DNA of 64,000 nt from Trueperella bialowiezensis (GTDB taxonomy: Bacteria; Actinomycetota; Actinomycetes; Actinomycetales; Actinomycetaceae), in the NCBI RefSeq assembly GCF_900637955.1, contig NZ_LR134476.1:868001-932000 (forward strand), written 5' to 3'. Of this stretch, positions 19,707-27,879 are shown piece after piece (the first letter of the stretch is position 1; every line of letters starts with the position of its first letter). Both the position numbers and the translations under genes were made by a program. Below the pieces are notes generated by a model. That model was given only the letters and a program-made list of their open reading frames with translations. It ran no database searches and was not told the DNA's origin.

Positions 19707-20214
19707 CTTCCTTACGGAAGCATTCTTGAATCTCGAAATCAGCCTCGCGAATTTGCGCCCTAGTCAACGGGGTGGCGGACTCGTCCAGCTGCGCCGTGTA
19801 GCCTTCACTTTGAGCCCATGCAAAGACATCGCCCCAAATCCATACTGCTTGAACGCGGGTACCGGCGCCCACACTTGTATAGGGCCGTGGGAAGTTTCGG
19901 TATTCGTTCGAGTCCCATTTGCGAACAGTCTCACGAGAGAGGCCAAGCAACTCAGCAATTTCAGTCGTATTAACGACGTCTGGGACGATGGAGCGAAGTT
20001 TAATTTCTGGACACGCCTTAACGACGAATTGATAGACGTCTCGTAGAGCGTTACTTAGTTCATCGGCACTAACTTCGCACGAAAGCTGCTGTGATCGTCC
20101 GATAATCGCAGGCAAAATATAGATACCCTCTGGTGTTTCAGCAAGCTTCCCCATCTGATCGGGGCTATTAACGTCAAGGCCGTCAACTTCGACGGTAAAT
20201 TCGTAGTTATTCAT
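19639..20214 (-). CDS. HTH (excisionase/AlpA-like) DNA-binding protein
   Basis: 191 residues starting at ATG 20214, with GGAGGGAG 6 bases upstream (a GTG/ATG further upstream lacks a ribosome site). The N-terminal 90 residues form a beta-rich sensor-like domain (YEFTVEVDGLDVNSPDQM). The centre holds a helix-turn-helix (VNTTEIAELLGLSRETVRKW) followed by a winged part with W residues (AVWIWGDVFAWAQSEGY). A perfect palindrome lies 38 bases before the start and is a likely autoregulatory operator. Families of this architecture occur in actinobacteria beside small partner genes; the role may be toxin-antitoxin or mobile-element control. Confidence 0.65.
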   Translation of the reverse strand: MNNYEFTVEVDGLDVNSPDQMGKLAETPEGIYILPAIIGRSQQLSCEVSADELSNALRDVYQFVVKACPEIKLRSIVPDVVNTTEIAELLGLSRETVRKWDSNEYRNFPRPYTSVGAGTRVQAVWIWGDVFAWAQSEGYTAQLDESATPLTRAQIREADFEIQECFRKEGVQETHECASRRFRKSYSELTA

Positions 20215-20251
20215 TTCGTTCTCCCTCCCCTGATTACTTAGCATTACAAAG

Positions 20252-20271
20252 AGGTTGGCAATTGCCAACCT
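20252..20271. promoter_or_regulatory. 20-bp perfect palindrome, likely operator
   Basis: AGGTTGGCAATTGCCAACCT is a perfect palindrome, 38 bases upstream of the HTH gene start at 20214. Its size and position suit autorepression by that dimeric HTH protein. Confidence 0.6.
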
Positions 20272-20598
20272 AATTTAGCTTATTGGGGAACATATCTCAG
20301 AACCCCTCCTTGATGTGCGGCCATCGACTCTTAGGCCCATAACCATGAGGGCATTTATAGACAAATCGCCGGATTTGGTACCCTAGGAAGTGAACGTGTC
20401 CCCCCCCCGGAACACAATAAAGGATTGCGGCAGTGCTCCGATGAGTCAGCGCCGATAGGCGGCAAGTCGCCTGATCCCTGCGTTTCTGCTTATATAGCAG
20501 TTTTGGCGAACTCGAGGGCGCTAACCGGCCTCGTTTCTGCTACCACAGCAGAAATGCAGAGAGAACCCCCGGAACGATGTCCCGAGACACCCCGCGCC
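20272..20598. other. Intergenic region with repeats, no gene seen
   Basis: A 327-base stretch with no supported gene. It contains a copy of the GAAGTGAACGTGT element at 20370-20411, including a C9 run, and two similar small hairpins. One is TTTCTGCT-tatat-AGCAG near 20483, the other TTTCTGCT-accac-AGCAGAAA near 20534. The open frame across 20425-20727 crosses the terminator and the tRNA and is rejected. Confidence 0.5.
20370..20411. repeat. Second copy of GTGAACGTGT intergenic element, with C9 run
   Basis: Contains GCCGGATTTGGTACC and GGAAGTGAACGTGTC followed by nine C and GGAAC. The reverse complement of the first part matches GGTACCGAATCCGGC at 12820-12834. The second part matches the right half of the element at 12791-12869. 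A truncated relative of the same repeat. Confidence 0.45.
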
Positions 20599-20599
20599 A

Positions 20600-20646
20600 A
20601 AAACAACAAAAATGTCTCGCGACACCGGAACGGTGCCGCGAGACAT
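20600..20646 (-). terminator. Intrinsic terminator of tRNA-Ser
   Basis: On the minus strand a long stem (ATGTCTCGCGGCACCG paired with CGGTGTCGCGAGACAT) is followed directly by TTTTTGTTGTTTTT. It begins 8 bases after the tRNA 3' end. Confidence 0.85.
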
Positions 20647-20653
20647 CACAACG

Positions 20654-20738
20654 CGGAGGATGGGGGATTCGAACCCCCGAGGGCGTTAACCCAACCCGCT
20701 TTCCAAGCGAGCGCCATAGGCCACTAGGCGAATCCTCC
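20654..20738 (-). tRNA. tRNA-Ser(GGA)
   Basis: The minus strand folds as a class II tRNA. It has acceptor GGAGGAT / ATCCTCC, D-loop CCTAGTGGCCTATGG, anticodon loop CTTGGAAAG with anticodon GGA, a variable arm GGGTTGGGTTAACGCCC, and T-loop GGTTCGAATCC. Discriminator G; no encoded CCA. Its 3' end faces the 18.0-20.6 kb accessory patch. Confidence 0.95.
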
Positions 20739-20832
20739 TTTGGCCGAGCACGAACTCGAACGCCACCCTAGTTTACGTAACCAACAGAAAATAAGGAAAT
20801 CGCCAACACCCCGCATACCGGTGGACTTCCTC

Positions 20833-21690
20833 TCAGTTGCCGCGGCGGCCCTTCGAATCGTCGTCGGCCCACTCCCAAATCCCAGAGGCACGAATCTCCG
20901 TGGGCTCCATCTCAAACTCGGCCGTCTGCGCGTCACTCATCGCACTCGTGCGCCTCACGCCCACAGACTTAGGACCCTCCTGACGCTTCGCCGGCCCACC
21001 TCGCGAACCTGCATCCCGCAAACCTGCCTCGGCGCGATCGGCGGAGGCTACGGCGTCGTCGGACACGTCCTCCCCCACCTGGCCGCGGCGACCAGCCAAC
21101 ACGTTACCCGCCACCAACGCCAACAACAAGAAACCGCCCAAACCGATCAGGATCATCGAATTGCGAGTCTGGTCCTCAACCTTCTCCAAACCGCCTAAAA
21201 ACAGCAGCGAGGCCAACGGCACCGACTCTTCACCCACATTAAAATTCACCGTACGATAGTAGAAATCGCCGGCATGCGAAGAAACCCGCCCCTCGCCCGG
21301 GGTCAACACCTGGCTGCGCGTGGCCGGGTCAAGCAACAAACCCGACTGCGCCAACTCCGGCACATCCGCACCCAGCTTCGTCACGTCCTCGCCCGCACTA
21401 TTCATCGAAAAAACCATCTCCGCACGATCCACGCCCGTGCGCGTCACCTTGTCCGCCAACCAATCAGACAACGGCACCTCACCCGCCGGATCATACGGCT
21501 CCGGATGATTCGTAATCCACACAATCTGATGCTCCACCTGCTCAGCCGCATACTGATCCACATTACGATGCTGCGCCAACAAACCGCCGCCCACCGTCAA
21601 CGCCACACCCAACAGCCCGGCCACCAACACAAAAAGAAGCGGCCTACGACCACGGGCCACATTCTCAGACAACTTTTGCTTACTGCTCAC
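20833..21690 (-). CDS. Two-helix membrane protein with extracytoplasmic domain, unknown function
   Basis: 285 residues from GTG 21690; GAAGGTAG lies 6-13 bases upstream. Helix 1 is at about residues 18-40 (LLFVLVAGLLGVALTVGGGLL). An extracytoplasmic sensor-like domain of about 135 residues follows, and helix 2 is near residues 185-205 (SMILIGLGGFLLLALVAGNVL). The cytosolic tail of about 80 residues is hydrophilic and disordered-looking. The layout resembles a sensor-kinase input domain, but no kinase or HAMP domain is present. It starts divergently from the SRP RNA gene. No family recognised. Confidence 0.65.
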   Translation of the reverse strand: MSSKQKLSENVARGRRPLLFVLVAGLLGVALTVGGGLLAQHRNVDQYAAEQVEHQIVWITNHPEPYDPAGEVPLSDWLADKVTRTGVDRAEMVFSMNSAGEDVTKLGADVPELAQSGLLLDPATRSQVLTPGEGRVSSHAGDFYYRTVNFNVGEESVPLASLLFLGGLEKVEDQTRNSMILIGLGGFLLLALVAGNVLAGRRGQVGEDVSDDAVASADRAEAGLRDAGSRGGPAKRQEGPKSVGVRRTSAMSDAQTAEFEMEPTEIRASGIWEWADDDSKGRRGN

Positions 21691-21848
21691 GTCACTACCT
21701 TCTCTCAACCAACACACCAGCCATACAGGCGGCGCGCCTACCACGAGCTCACACCGCGCACATGATGCGCTGAACGTCACGCTAACCTGAGCACCCTCAA
21801 CCAATCATGACACGTCCATGACAGATTTTTAATGATAAGATCTCTACC

Positions 21849-21936
21849 GGCTCCCCACGTGGCGCTATCTTGAGGAACTCCCCCAGGGCAGGAATGCAGC
21901 AAGGGTACTCGGGCTCTGGCGGGTGCGTGGGGAGTC
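21849..21936 (+). ncRNA. ffs: Signal recognition particle RNA (small bacterial, 4.5S type)
   Basis: The ends pair (GCTCCCCACG / CGTGGGGAG) and the apical domain has the conserved SRP features GGCAGGAATGCAGCAAGGGTACTC that bind Ffh. Length is about 90 bases, typical of the small bacterial form. TAAGAT at 21835 is a possible -10 box just upstream. Confidence 0.9.
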
Positions 21937-22189
21937 CTTCATTCTCGACGACGACGGGCGGGCGGCTGGCGGAGCGGCGGGCGGCGGGCGGCGCGGCGGG
22001 CGCGAGGCGACCGGTACGACGTCGTCGGCCAATGTTGCGTTCACCACGAAAAGCCGGAATCAGCGCCCAAAACGTGAAAACTCACTTGCGAACGACGCGC
22101 CGCGCTACTACTGTCGAGCAGGGTCGCAAACGCGGCTGACAGGCTGCGTGCCCCTCACCAGCATTTCACGGAATGATATGGAGGCTCGC

Positions 22190-23557
22190 ATGGCGGGTTT
22201 TGGTTGGAAAGTACACGGCGACGGCACAACTATTCGCCCAGGAGAAGTAGTTCTTCCCGGAGAACGGATGTCGTGGCCAATAACAATTGGTATTGGAGCA
22301 CAACACGTAGTGGCCATGTTTGGGGCCACTTTTTTAGTACCTCTACTCACCGGATTTGAACCGGCCACCACACTTTTCTTCACGGGCATCGGCACGATTC
22401 TCTTCCTACTTATTACGGCGGGGCGCCTGCCCTCCTACCTGGGCTCGTCGTTCGCACTCATCGCGCCGATCGGCGCCGTCACGGGCTACGTGGCAGGCGG
22501 CGGCGCGCCCCTCGACGAAGCTAAAGCCGCCCTCGCACAAGGCGGCGTGATTGCGGCCGGTGCTGCGCTCGCGCTCGTCGGCCTCATCGTCCACTTCGCC
22601 GGCGCCCACTGGATCGACCGGCTCATGCCCCCGGTGGTCACCGGCGCGATCGTCTCCCTCATCGGCTTCAACCTCGCGCCAGCCGCGTGGGGCAACGTCA
22701 AAGCCGCGCCAGTCACCGCGCTCGTCACCGTGATCACGATCCTGCTGGTCACCGTACTATTCAAGGGAATTATCGGCCGACTATCGATCCTCATCGGCGT
22801 GGTGGTCGGCTACATCACCGCCGTCATCCGCGGCGAAGTCGACTTCAGCGCCATCTCCGACGCCGCCTGGGTAGGCGCCCCCGACTTCCGCGCCCCCGCC
22901 TTTGACGTCTCCCTCCTCGGCCTATTCGTGCCCGTCGTGCTCGTGCTCGTCGCTGAAAACGTCGGCCACGTTAAATCCGTTGCCGCGATGACCGGCGAAA
23001 ACCTCGACGACATCACAGGCCGCGCCCTCTTCGCCGACGGCGTGTCCACCATGCTCGCCGGGTCCGGCGGTGGCTCCGGCACGACGACGTACGCGGAAAA
23101 CATCGGCGTCATGGCCGCCACCCGCGTCTACTCCACAGCCGCCTATGTGGTAGCCGCCGTGATCGCCCTCGGCCTGTCCATGCTGCCCAAGTTCGGCCAG
23201 CTCATCGCCACCATCCCTCAGGGCGTGCTCGGCGGAGCGGCCACCGTTTTGTACGGCATGATCGGCATGCTCGGCGTACGCATCTGGGTACAAAACCGCG
23301 TGGACTTCTCCGACCCCGTCAACCTCAACACCGCAGCAGTGGCCATGGTGGTCGCCATCGCAAACTACACGTGGCACTGGGGCGACATGGTCTTCGAAGG
23401 CATCGCCCTCGGCTCCTTCGCCGCCATCATCATCTACCACTCGATGCGCGCCATCTCCAACTGGCGTGGCACCTCGATGGAGGCCGCATCGCCGGCGTCG
23501 GCGCCCGCGGGGGCCGAGCTCGAACCCGGCGCGCTCAACCGCGAACCGGAAGAGTAG
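22190..23557 (+). CDS. Uracil/xanthine permease (NCS2 family)
   Basis: A 455-residue transporter with about 14 membrane segments that imports uracil or a purine base by proton symport. Typical NCS2 signatures are IGIGAQHVVAMFGATFLVP near the N-terminus, VALVLVAENVGHVKSV-like (here VVLVLVAENVGHVKS) in the middle and GSGGGSGTTTYAENIGVMA around the substrate-site loop. The ATG at 22190 has GGAGG 6 bases upstream; the longer open frame from 21923 overlaps SRP RNA and is rejected. UraA-like by overall pattern; uracil and xanthine specificity cannot be separated here. Confidence 0.9.
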   Translation: MAGFGWKVHGDGTTIRPGEVVLPGERMSWPITIGIGAQHVVAMFGATFLVPLLTGFEPATTLFFTGIGTILFLLITAGRLPSYLGSSFALIAPIGAVTGYVAGGGAPLDEAKAALAQGGVIAAGAALALVGLIVHFAGAHWIDRLMPPVVTGAIVSLIGFNLAPAAWGNVKAAPVTALVTVITILLVTVLFKGIIGRLSILIGVVVGYITAVIRGEVDFSAISDAAWVGAPDFRAPAFDVSLLGLFVPVVLVLVAENVGHVKSVAAMTGENLDDITGRALFADGVSTMLAGSGGGSGTTTYAENIGVMAATRVYSTAAYVVAAVIALGLSMLPKFGQLIATIPQGVLGGAATVLYGMIGMLGVRIWVQNRVDFSDPVNLNTAAVAMVVAIANYTWHWGDMVFEGIALGSFAAIIIYHSMRAISNWRGTSMEAASPASAPAGAELEPGALNREPEE

Positions 23558-23661
23558 AAGCTAGGCGCTGCGGGTTCGCAGTTGCCGCGGTGGTGAGCCG
23601 AGCGGTCTAGTTGCCGCGGCGGTGGGAAAGCCGAACGACGGCGTCGTCGACAAACTGGAAG

Positions 23662-24237
23662 TTAGCCAGCGAAATTATCCAACGACGCACAATCCGGAAT
23701 CGGCTCCATCGCCGCGGCAAACTGCTCCGGCGTCGGCGCGGCGACCATATCCGAATAACCCGCACCCAACACGACCTCCACAACCTGCGACGTCACATTC
23801 GGATCAATATGCACCGTGGCACTCGGGAAATACGCGCGCAACGTATACGCCGCACTCACACCATCAGCACTCGTGTAAAGGCGCACCGGATCCGACTGAT
23901 CAGTCCCCGACCAATTCGCCGTATCATTCACGACGACGCCCGTCGCAGCCAACGAACCAGCCACACTCGCCGCCAAACCAGTCTGCGACGTCGCATTGTA
24001 CACCGTCACCGTGATCGATGCCGGCTCCTGCGGCGCCGCCCCCTCCGCCGGACACACAACAGCATCCGAATTCGGCGGCTGCGAAAACTCACGATTAAAC
24101 GGGAACGGCAACAACCCCGTCCACACAACCACCCCAAGCACCAACAAAATCGCCATCACGGCAATAATCGAACCGAAAATAACCGTCTGGCGTTGCTGAG
24201 TGCGCTTCCGATACTCTGCGCGCGCGTTCGAAGTCAC
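23662..24237 (-). CDS. LytR C-terminal (LytR_C) domain membrane protein
   Basis: 191 residues. A basic cytosolic N-terminus (AEYRKRTQQRQTV) precedes one membrane helix (about residues 21-43). The outer domain, about residues 75-180, has the LytR_C pattern ITVTVYNATSQTGLAASVAG then GVVVNDTANW and VVLGAGYSDM. Such domains are found at the end of LytR-CpsA-Psr wall-polymer ligases and as stand-alone envelope proteins. Here it stands alone. It is convergent with the permease gene. Confidence 0.85.
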   Translation of the reverse strand: MTSNARAEYRKRTQQRQTVIFGSIIAVMAILLVLGVVVWTGLLPFPFNREFSQPPNSDAVVCPAEGAAPQEPASITVTVYNATSQTGLAASVAGSLAATGVVVNDTANWSGTDQSDPVRLYTSADGVSAAYTLRAYFPSATVHIDPNVTSQVVEVVLGAGYSDMVAAPTPEQFAAAMEPIPDCASLDNFAG

Positions 24238-24475
24238 GCACCTAATCTAGTCCACCGGGCGCCGTTTTACTTGGAAGATGCGGAAGTTGGGTGGTCTGGT
24301 TGTGTGCTCGGGCGAGGGTGTGCTCGGGCGGGGGTGGTGCGTGCTGTGCGCTTGTGCGCCGTGCGCCCGCCGGGCGGTGATGGTGCGTGGCTGCGGTGGT
24401 GTGCGCGGCGAGGTTTAGCGGAAAGACATCCACAGGGCACGAAACGGGAACCTTTTCCATGTGAACAAGCACACA

Positions 24476-24491
24476 CAGAACAGATGTTCGT
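24476..24491. promoter_or_regulatory. LexA (SOS) box upstream of HNH/DUF222 gene
   Basis: CAGAACAGATGTTCGT has the exact GAAC-N4-GTTC core of the actinobacterial/Gram-positive LexA box. It lies 86 bases before the HNH gene start, with TAGACT at about 24500 as a plausible -10 box. The remainder of 24238-24573 is GC-rich filler with a repeated GTGTGCTCGGGCG and no gene. Confidence 0.6.
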
Positions 24492-24576
24492 ATTTTGCTA
24501 GACTGGAATCGATGACAGAGATGTAACTATTTAGCCGAACGCGGGTGGTGCTTCGGGCACTGGAAAGGAGGGCGTG

Positions 24577-26106
24577 ATGGCTGCGGCAGTTGACATGGAT
24601 CAGCTTGGCGGGGAAGGCGTCGCGCCCGCTTCCGGTGCTCCCGGGAACGGCACTGGTACTGCAGGCAGAAGCAGCGTGGCGAGTGTCGGGGATGGTGTCA
24701 GTGGGGGCGCTGTTGCGAAGTTGGCCCATGCCATTTCTATTTTTGACGAGCTAGCGGGCCGGTTCATTGAGTCGCTGGCGGGAAGTGAATTGCTTGAGTT
24801 TTCATCCTTGTTGGCTACGGCTGAGTCGAGGGTAAGCAGCATGCGCTCGGCTGTGCTCGCGCGGGTTGACACAACGGGCGATTGGCAGGCGGCGGGAGCT
24901 CGCACGGTCGCCGAATATGAGCGGCAAATTTCTCGCACGGGTTTATCTGATGCGCGCCGAACCGTGAAGCGGGCTCGCGCCTTAACCGACGATCTGGCTC
25001 CTATGCGTGAGGACTTGAGCGCAGGCGAGATTTCCAACGCTCATATTGATGCAATCGTGCAAGCCACTCAGGCACCCGACTTGAAAGCCCAGCTGTCCGA
25101 TCCGGTGGACGGAGTTGAACAGCTACGGAAGGCTGCGAAGTCGATGGACGCAGATAGGTTCAAGAAGCACGTGAAGGCTTGGTCGATCAAGCATGCGCCC
25201 ACACTCGCCGAGCGTATGGCCCGTAAGAATAAGAAGGAAGAGCGGCTTTCGATCGTGCAAAACGGTGACGGCTGGGCTATTTCCGGTTACCTCGACTCGT
25301 TGAACGGCACGATCGTTGACACCACGCTCACTGCAGAAATGGGCGTGCCCACGCTGAAGGATGATCGTGGGCCGCTCCAGCGCCGGGCGGCGGCGCTCGC
25401 ACAAATCTGCCAACGCGTGTCGCAAGGGGCCGATCGTGCGGGATCCAGTAGCAGTCCGGCACACATCATTGTGCATGTGCCGTTTGAAACGCTCGTCGGG
25501 GCGGAAGCTGCGAGCGAGCTCGACACCCAGTCAGACTTTGCGTCCGGGGAGGGAAGCGAGTTCCCCGACGAGGCACAGCTTGGCGCGGTGCTCGCCGAAA
25601 TTCGGGCCGGGATTAATCCCGAAAGGTTCAGCGGGCTCAAGCCCGCGACTCTCGACGATGGCACGCCGCTCGTTCCCAGCGACCTGATGGCGTTAATCTG
25701 CAATTCTCGAATTTCACGCCAGATTTTTACAGCCGACGGCCTCGTGCTCGATCACGGGCACTCCACCCGATTATGCACGCCGCAACAAAAGCGGGCAGTG
25801 ATAGGCAGAGATCGAACATGCCAATTCCCCGGATGTCACCACACTCACATGGCATCCGACGTCCATCACGCCATCGCATGGTCGCGGGGCGGGAAAACGG
25901 ATATCGACAACCTCGTCCTCCTCTGCTGGTACCACCACCGGCTCGTCCACTGGCGCAACATCACGATCTACCGACACCGCGACGGATGGTCATTCCGGGA
26001 CGCGGACGGCTGGTACTACACGGCGCGCGGCCGACACAAAGGGCAACAACCGCCCGGTCGGGAACCGAATACAGGCACCATCGAGGGTGAGCCTCCTGGA
26101 ACGTAG
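24577..26106 (+). CDS. DUF222 / HNH endonuclease domain protein (13E12-like)
   Basis: 509 residues. The N-terminal DUF222 region (about residues 35-330) includes TGDWQAAGARTVAEYERQ. The C-terminal HNH nuclease motif has GRDRTCQFPGC, VHHAIAWSRGGKTDIDN and LLCWYHHRLVHW. ATG 24577 is used rather than the GTG three bases before, since AAAGGAGGG then has better spacing. This is the 13E12-repeat family of mycobacteria, several members of which are reported DNA-damage inducible. The LexA box upstream agrees with that. The biological substrate is unknown; such genes are often multicopy and mobile. Confidence 0.88.
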   Translation: MAAAVDMDQLGGEGVAPASGAPGNGTGTAGRSSVASVGDGVSGGAVAKLAHAISIFDELAGRFIESLAGSELLEFSSLLATAESRVSSMRSAVLARVDTTGDWQAAGARTVAEYERQISRTGLSDARRTVKRARALTDDLAPMREDLSAGEISNAHIDAIVQATQAPDLKAQLSDPVDGVEQLRKAAKSMDADRFKKHVKAWSIKHAPTLAERMARKNKKEERLSIVQNGDGWAISGYLDSLNGTIVDTTLTAEMGVPTLKDDRGPLQRRAAALAQICQRVSQGADRAGSSSSPAHIIVHVPFETLVGAEAASELDTQSDFASGEGSEFPDEAQLGAVLAEIRAGINPERFSGLKPATLDDGTPLVPSDLMALICNSRISRQIFTADGLVLDHGHSTRLCTPQQKRAVIGRDRTCQFPGCHHTHMASDVHHAIAWSRGGKTDIDNLVLLCWYHHRLVHWRNITIYRHRDGWSFRDADGWYYTARGRHKGQQPPGREPNTGTIEGEPPGT

Positions 26107-26118
26107 GCGAGCCGCGCT

Positions 26119-26190
26119 GTGCGAGATGAGGCGGGTGTCGCCGTGCGAAATACGGTGAGCGTCGCCGTGCGAGACAAGGCGAGCGTCCCC
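26119..26190. repeat. 24-bp tandem repeat, three units
   Basis: Three 24-base units starting at 26119, 26143 and 26167 (GTGCGARA...GCGTCGCC with a few changes) follow the HNH gene, with a partial fourth unit. No spacers, so it is a minisatellite and not a CRISPR array. Confidence 0.75.
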
Positions 26191-26271
26191 GGACAAAAGG
26201 CGAACGTACAAGCTGGGTCCGGGGAGCGAGGCTAGTCGCCCAGTTACCACGCGGGCGGGGGCTAGGCGAAC

Positions 26272-27747
26272 CTAATCCTCCGCACGGCCCGGGCCCGCCG
26301 ATGGTTCTTGCCCGGCCGTCTGGTCCTGCAGATTCCTCATCATCTTCCACGTTTCAATGTCGCTCTGCCGCTGGGTGACGAGCGATTGGGCGTACGACGT
26401 CGTCAAAATACGAGCCACCCCTCCCACGAGCGCCCACCCGCCGAGCGCGGTGAGCAGCTTCCATGGCCGGCCCGCGTTCGCGCGATTAAACCCGGCGGTT
26501 AGCATGCCGCCCGCCACGGCCGTCTGGACCGCCGACGCTACCGCCACCGCCCACGGCCTCTCCAAATAAATCTTCCGATACGCTCCCATAAGATCCGGCT
26601 CGACGAAACCCTCGCCCGCAATCTCAAACGCGAGCCGATCCTGAAACGCTGAACCTCCACTGCCCGGCGTGAAGAGCTGCGAGTTCGGAATCTCGGCGAG
26701 CCCGCGCCGTCCCTCGAGCACGTCCACGATCTCCTCCGGCAAATTCAACGCCGCCACGAGCGACCGTACGGCCGTCTGCGGCGACGCCTGCAACGCACAC
26801 CGAATATCGGCAAACCGGGCGTCGATCACGTCGGCAACAGCACGGCGCGCCACCGCGCCCGCCCCCGTCTCATCAACCACGAAATCGTGCCCCTCGCTTC
26901 CCGGCTCGATCCACGGGAACACCGGCATCTCGCCATCCCAGTTCCACGTGCTGCACTGATTATCCCGGCGCACATACAACAGCGGCGAATCCTCGGCCGC
27001 CGACAACACGATCTGATACGACGGGCGCGGAAACAACTTACGGGCCGACAACAACGGCTTCTCCGCCGTCAACACCAACGCCGACCCCAACTTCGAGGCC
27101 GCCACCGGCACGTCCGCCGCCGCCACCAAGCTCGGCACCTCGGACAGCGGCAGATCGACGATGACGAGCATCGGGCTCTCCCGCTCAAACACTTCGGCCC
27201 ACTCGGCCTCGTCGGACCCCTCGCGACCCTCGTGTCCTTCGGGCCCTTTGTGCTCTTCGGGCTGCTCGGCCTCCTCGGCCATGGATCCGCCCAACTCGCC
27301 TGCATCGCCGGTTCCGACGACGTCACCCGCGTCACCGGTGCCATCTGTATCGCCGGCGCCGACGGCGTTATCCGAATCGGCCGGCTCGTCAGCCTCGGGC
27401 GGATCGGCAATCAACTCTTCGTCCGACACGTCCACCGCGCCCAAATCAATTGGCCCGTGCGCGATCTCGCCATCCAGCTCGACCTCAACCTTGCGCAGGC
27501 TCTCCCGCATCACGTCCACAAGCTCCGTGACCGAGCGGCCCCGGAACACGGTGCCCGCCTCATCGAGCGTGGCCACCCGGCGTCGTCGCCCCGCCACGGC
27601 GACCTCAAAGTCGAAACCGCCCTTGCCGTCACTCGCGCCGCGCCCCAAAATCCGCTGCTCTTCAAAAAACGCCTGAACGTCCTCGTCGCTGACCAGCCAC
27701 TGGTCCAACCGCTCAATGTGTCCGTGCACCGTACGCCAAGATGCCAT
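26272..27747 (-). CDS. Actinobacterial protein of unknown function with acidic linker and C-terminal helices
   Basis: 491 residues from ATG 27747 (GGAGG 6 bases upstream; a GTG directly before it is less well placed). Residues 1-90 form a compact basic domain (FEVAVAGRRRRVATLDEAG). Residues 110-190 are very acidic and Gly/Glu-rich. Residues 195-390 form a second folded domain containing YQIVLSAAEDSPLLYVRRDN and CSTWNWDGEMPVFPWIEPG. Two hydrophobic segments follow near 405-450, so it is probably membrane-attached. I do not recognise the family. It lies downstream of, and on the same strand as, the cysS-rlmB pair. Confidence 0.6.
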   Translation of the reverse strand: MASWRTVHGHIERLDQWLVSDEDVQAFFEEQRILGRGASDGKGGFDFEVAVAGRRRRVATLDEAGTVFRGRSVTELVDVMRESLRKVEVELDGEIAHGPIDLGAVDVSDEELIADPPEADEPADSDNAVGAGDTDGTGDAGDVVGTGDAGELGGSMAEEAEQPEEHKGPEGHEGREGSDEAEWAEVFERESPMLVIVDLPLSEVPSLVAAADVPVAASKLGSALVLTAEKPLLSARKLFPRPSYQIVLSAAEDSPLLYVRRDNQCSTWNWDGEMPVFPWIEPGSEGHDFVVDETGAGAVARRAVADVIDARFADIRCALQASPQTAVRSLVAALNLPEEIVDVLEGRRGLAEIPNSQLFTPGSGGSAFQDRLAFEIAGEGFVEPDLMGAYRKIYLERPWAVAVASAVQTAVAGGMLTAGFNRANAGRPWKLLTALGGWALVGGVARILTTSYAQSLVTQRQSDIETWKMMRNLQDQTAGQEPSAGPGRAED

Positions 27748-27879
27748 CACTCGCCTCCTCTCCCCTCAGCCTATCGCAGGCCGCGGGGCCCTTGGGAACA
27801 CATTTACGCCCCCGGCGGGATGACAACCGTGCCCCAGGTGGCAAGATCGGTTGCTTCCCGGCGATCCCCGCGCTACCGG

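Noticed and set aside
20400-20408. C9 run as a second phase-variation switch
   Set aside because: It lies in intergenic repeat DNA, not inside or at the promoter of any supported gene.
20425-20727. 100-codon frame before and through tRNA-Ser
   Set aside because: It crosses the tRNA terminator and the tRNA gene itself.
26119-26190. Short tandem repeats considered as a CRISPR array
   Set aside because: Units are adjacent without spacers and only three are present; no cas genes nearby.
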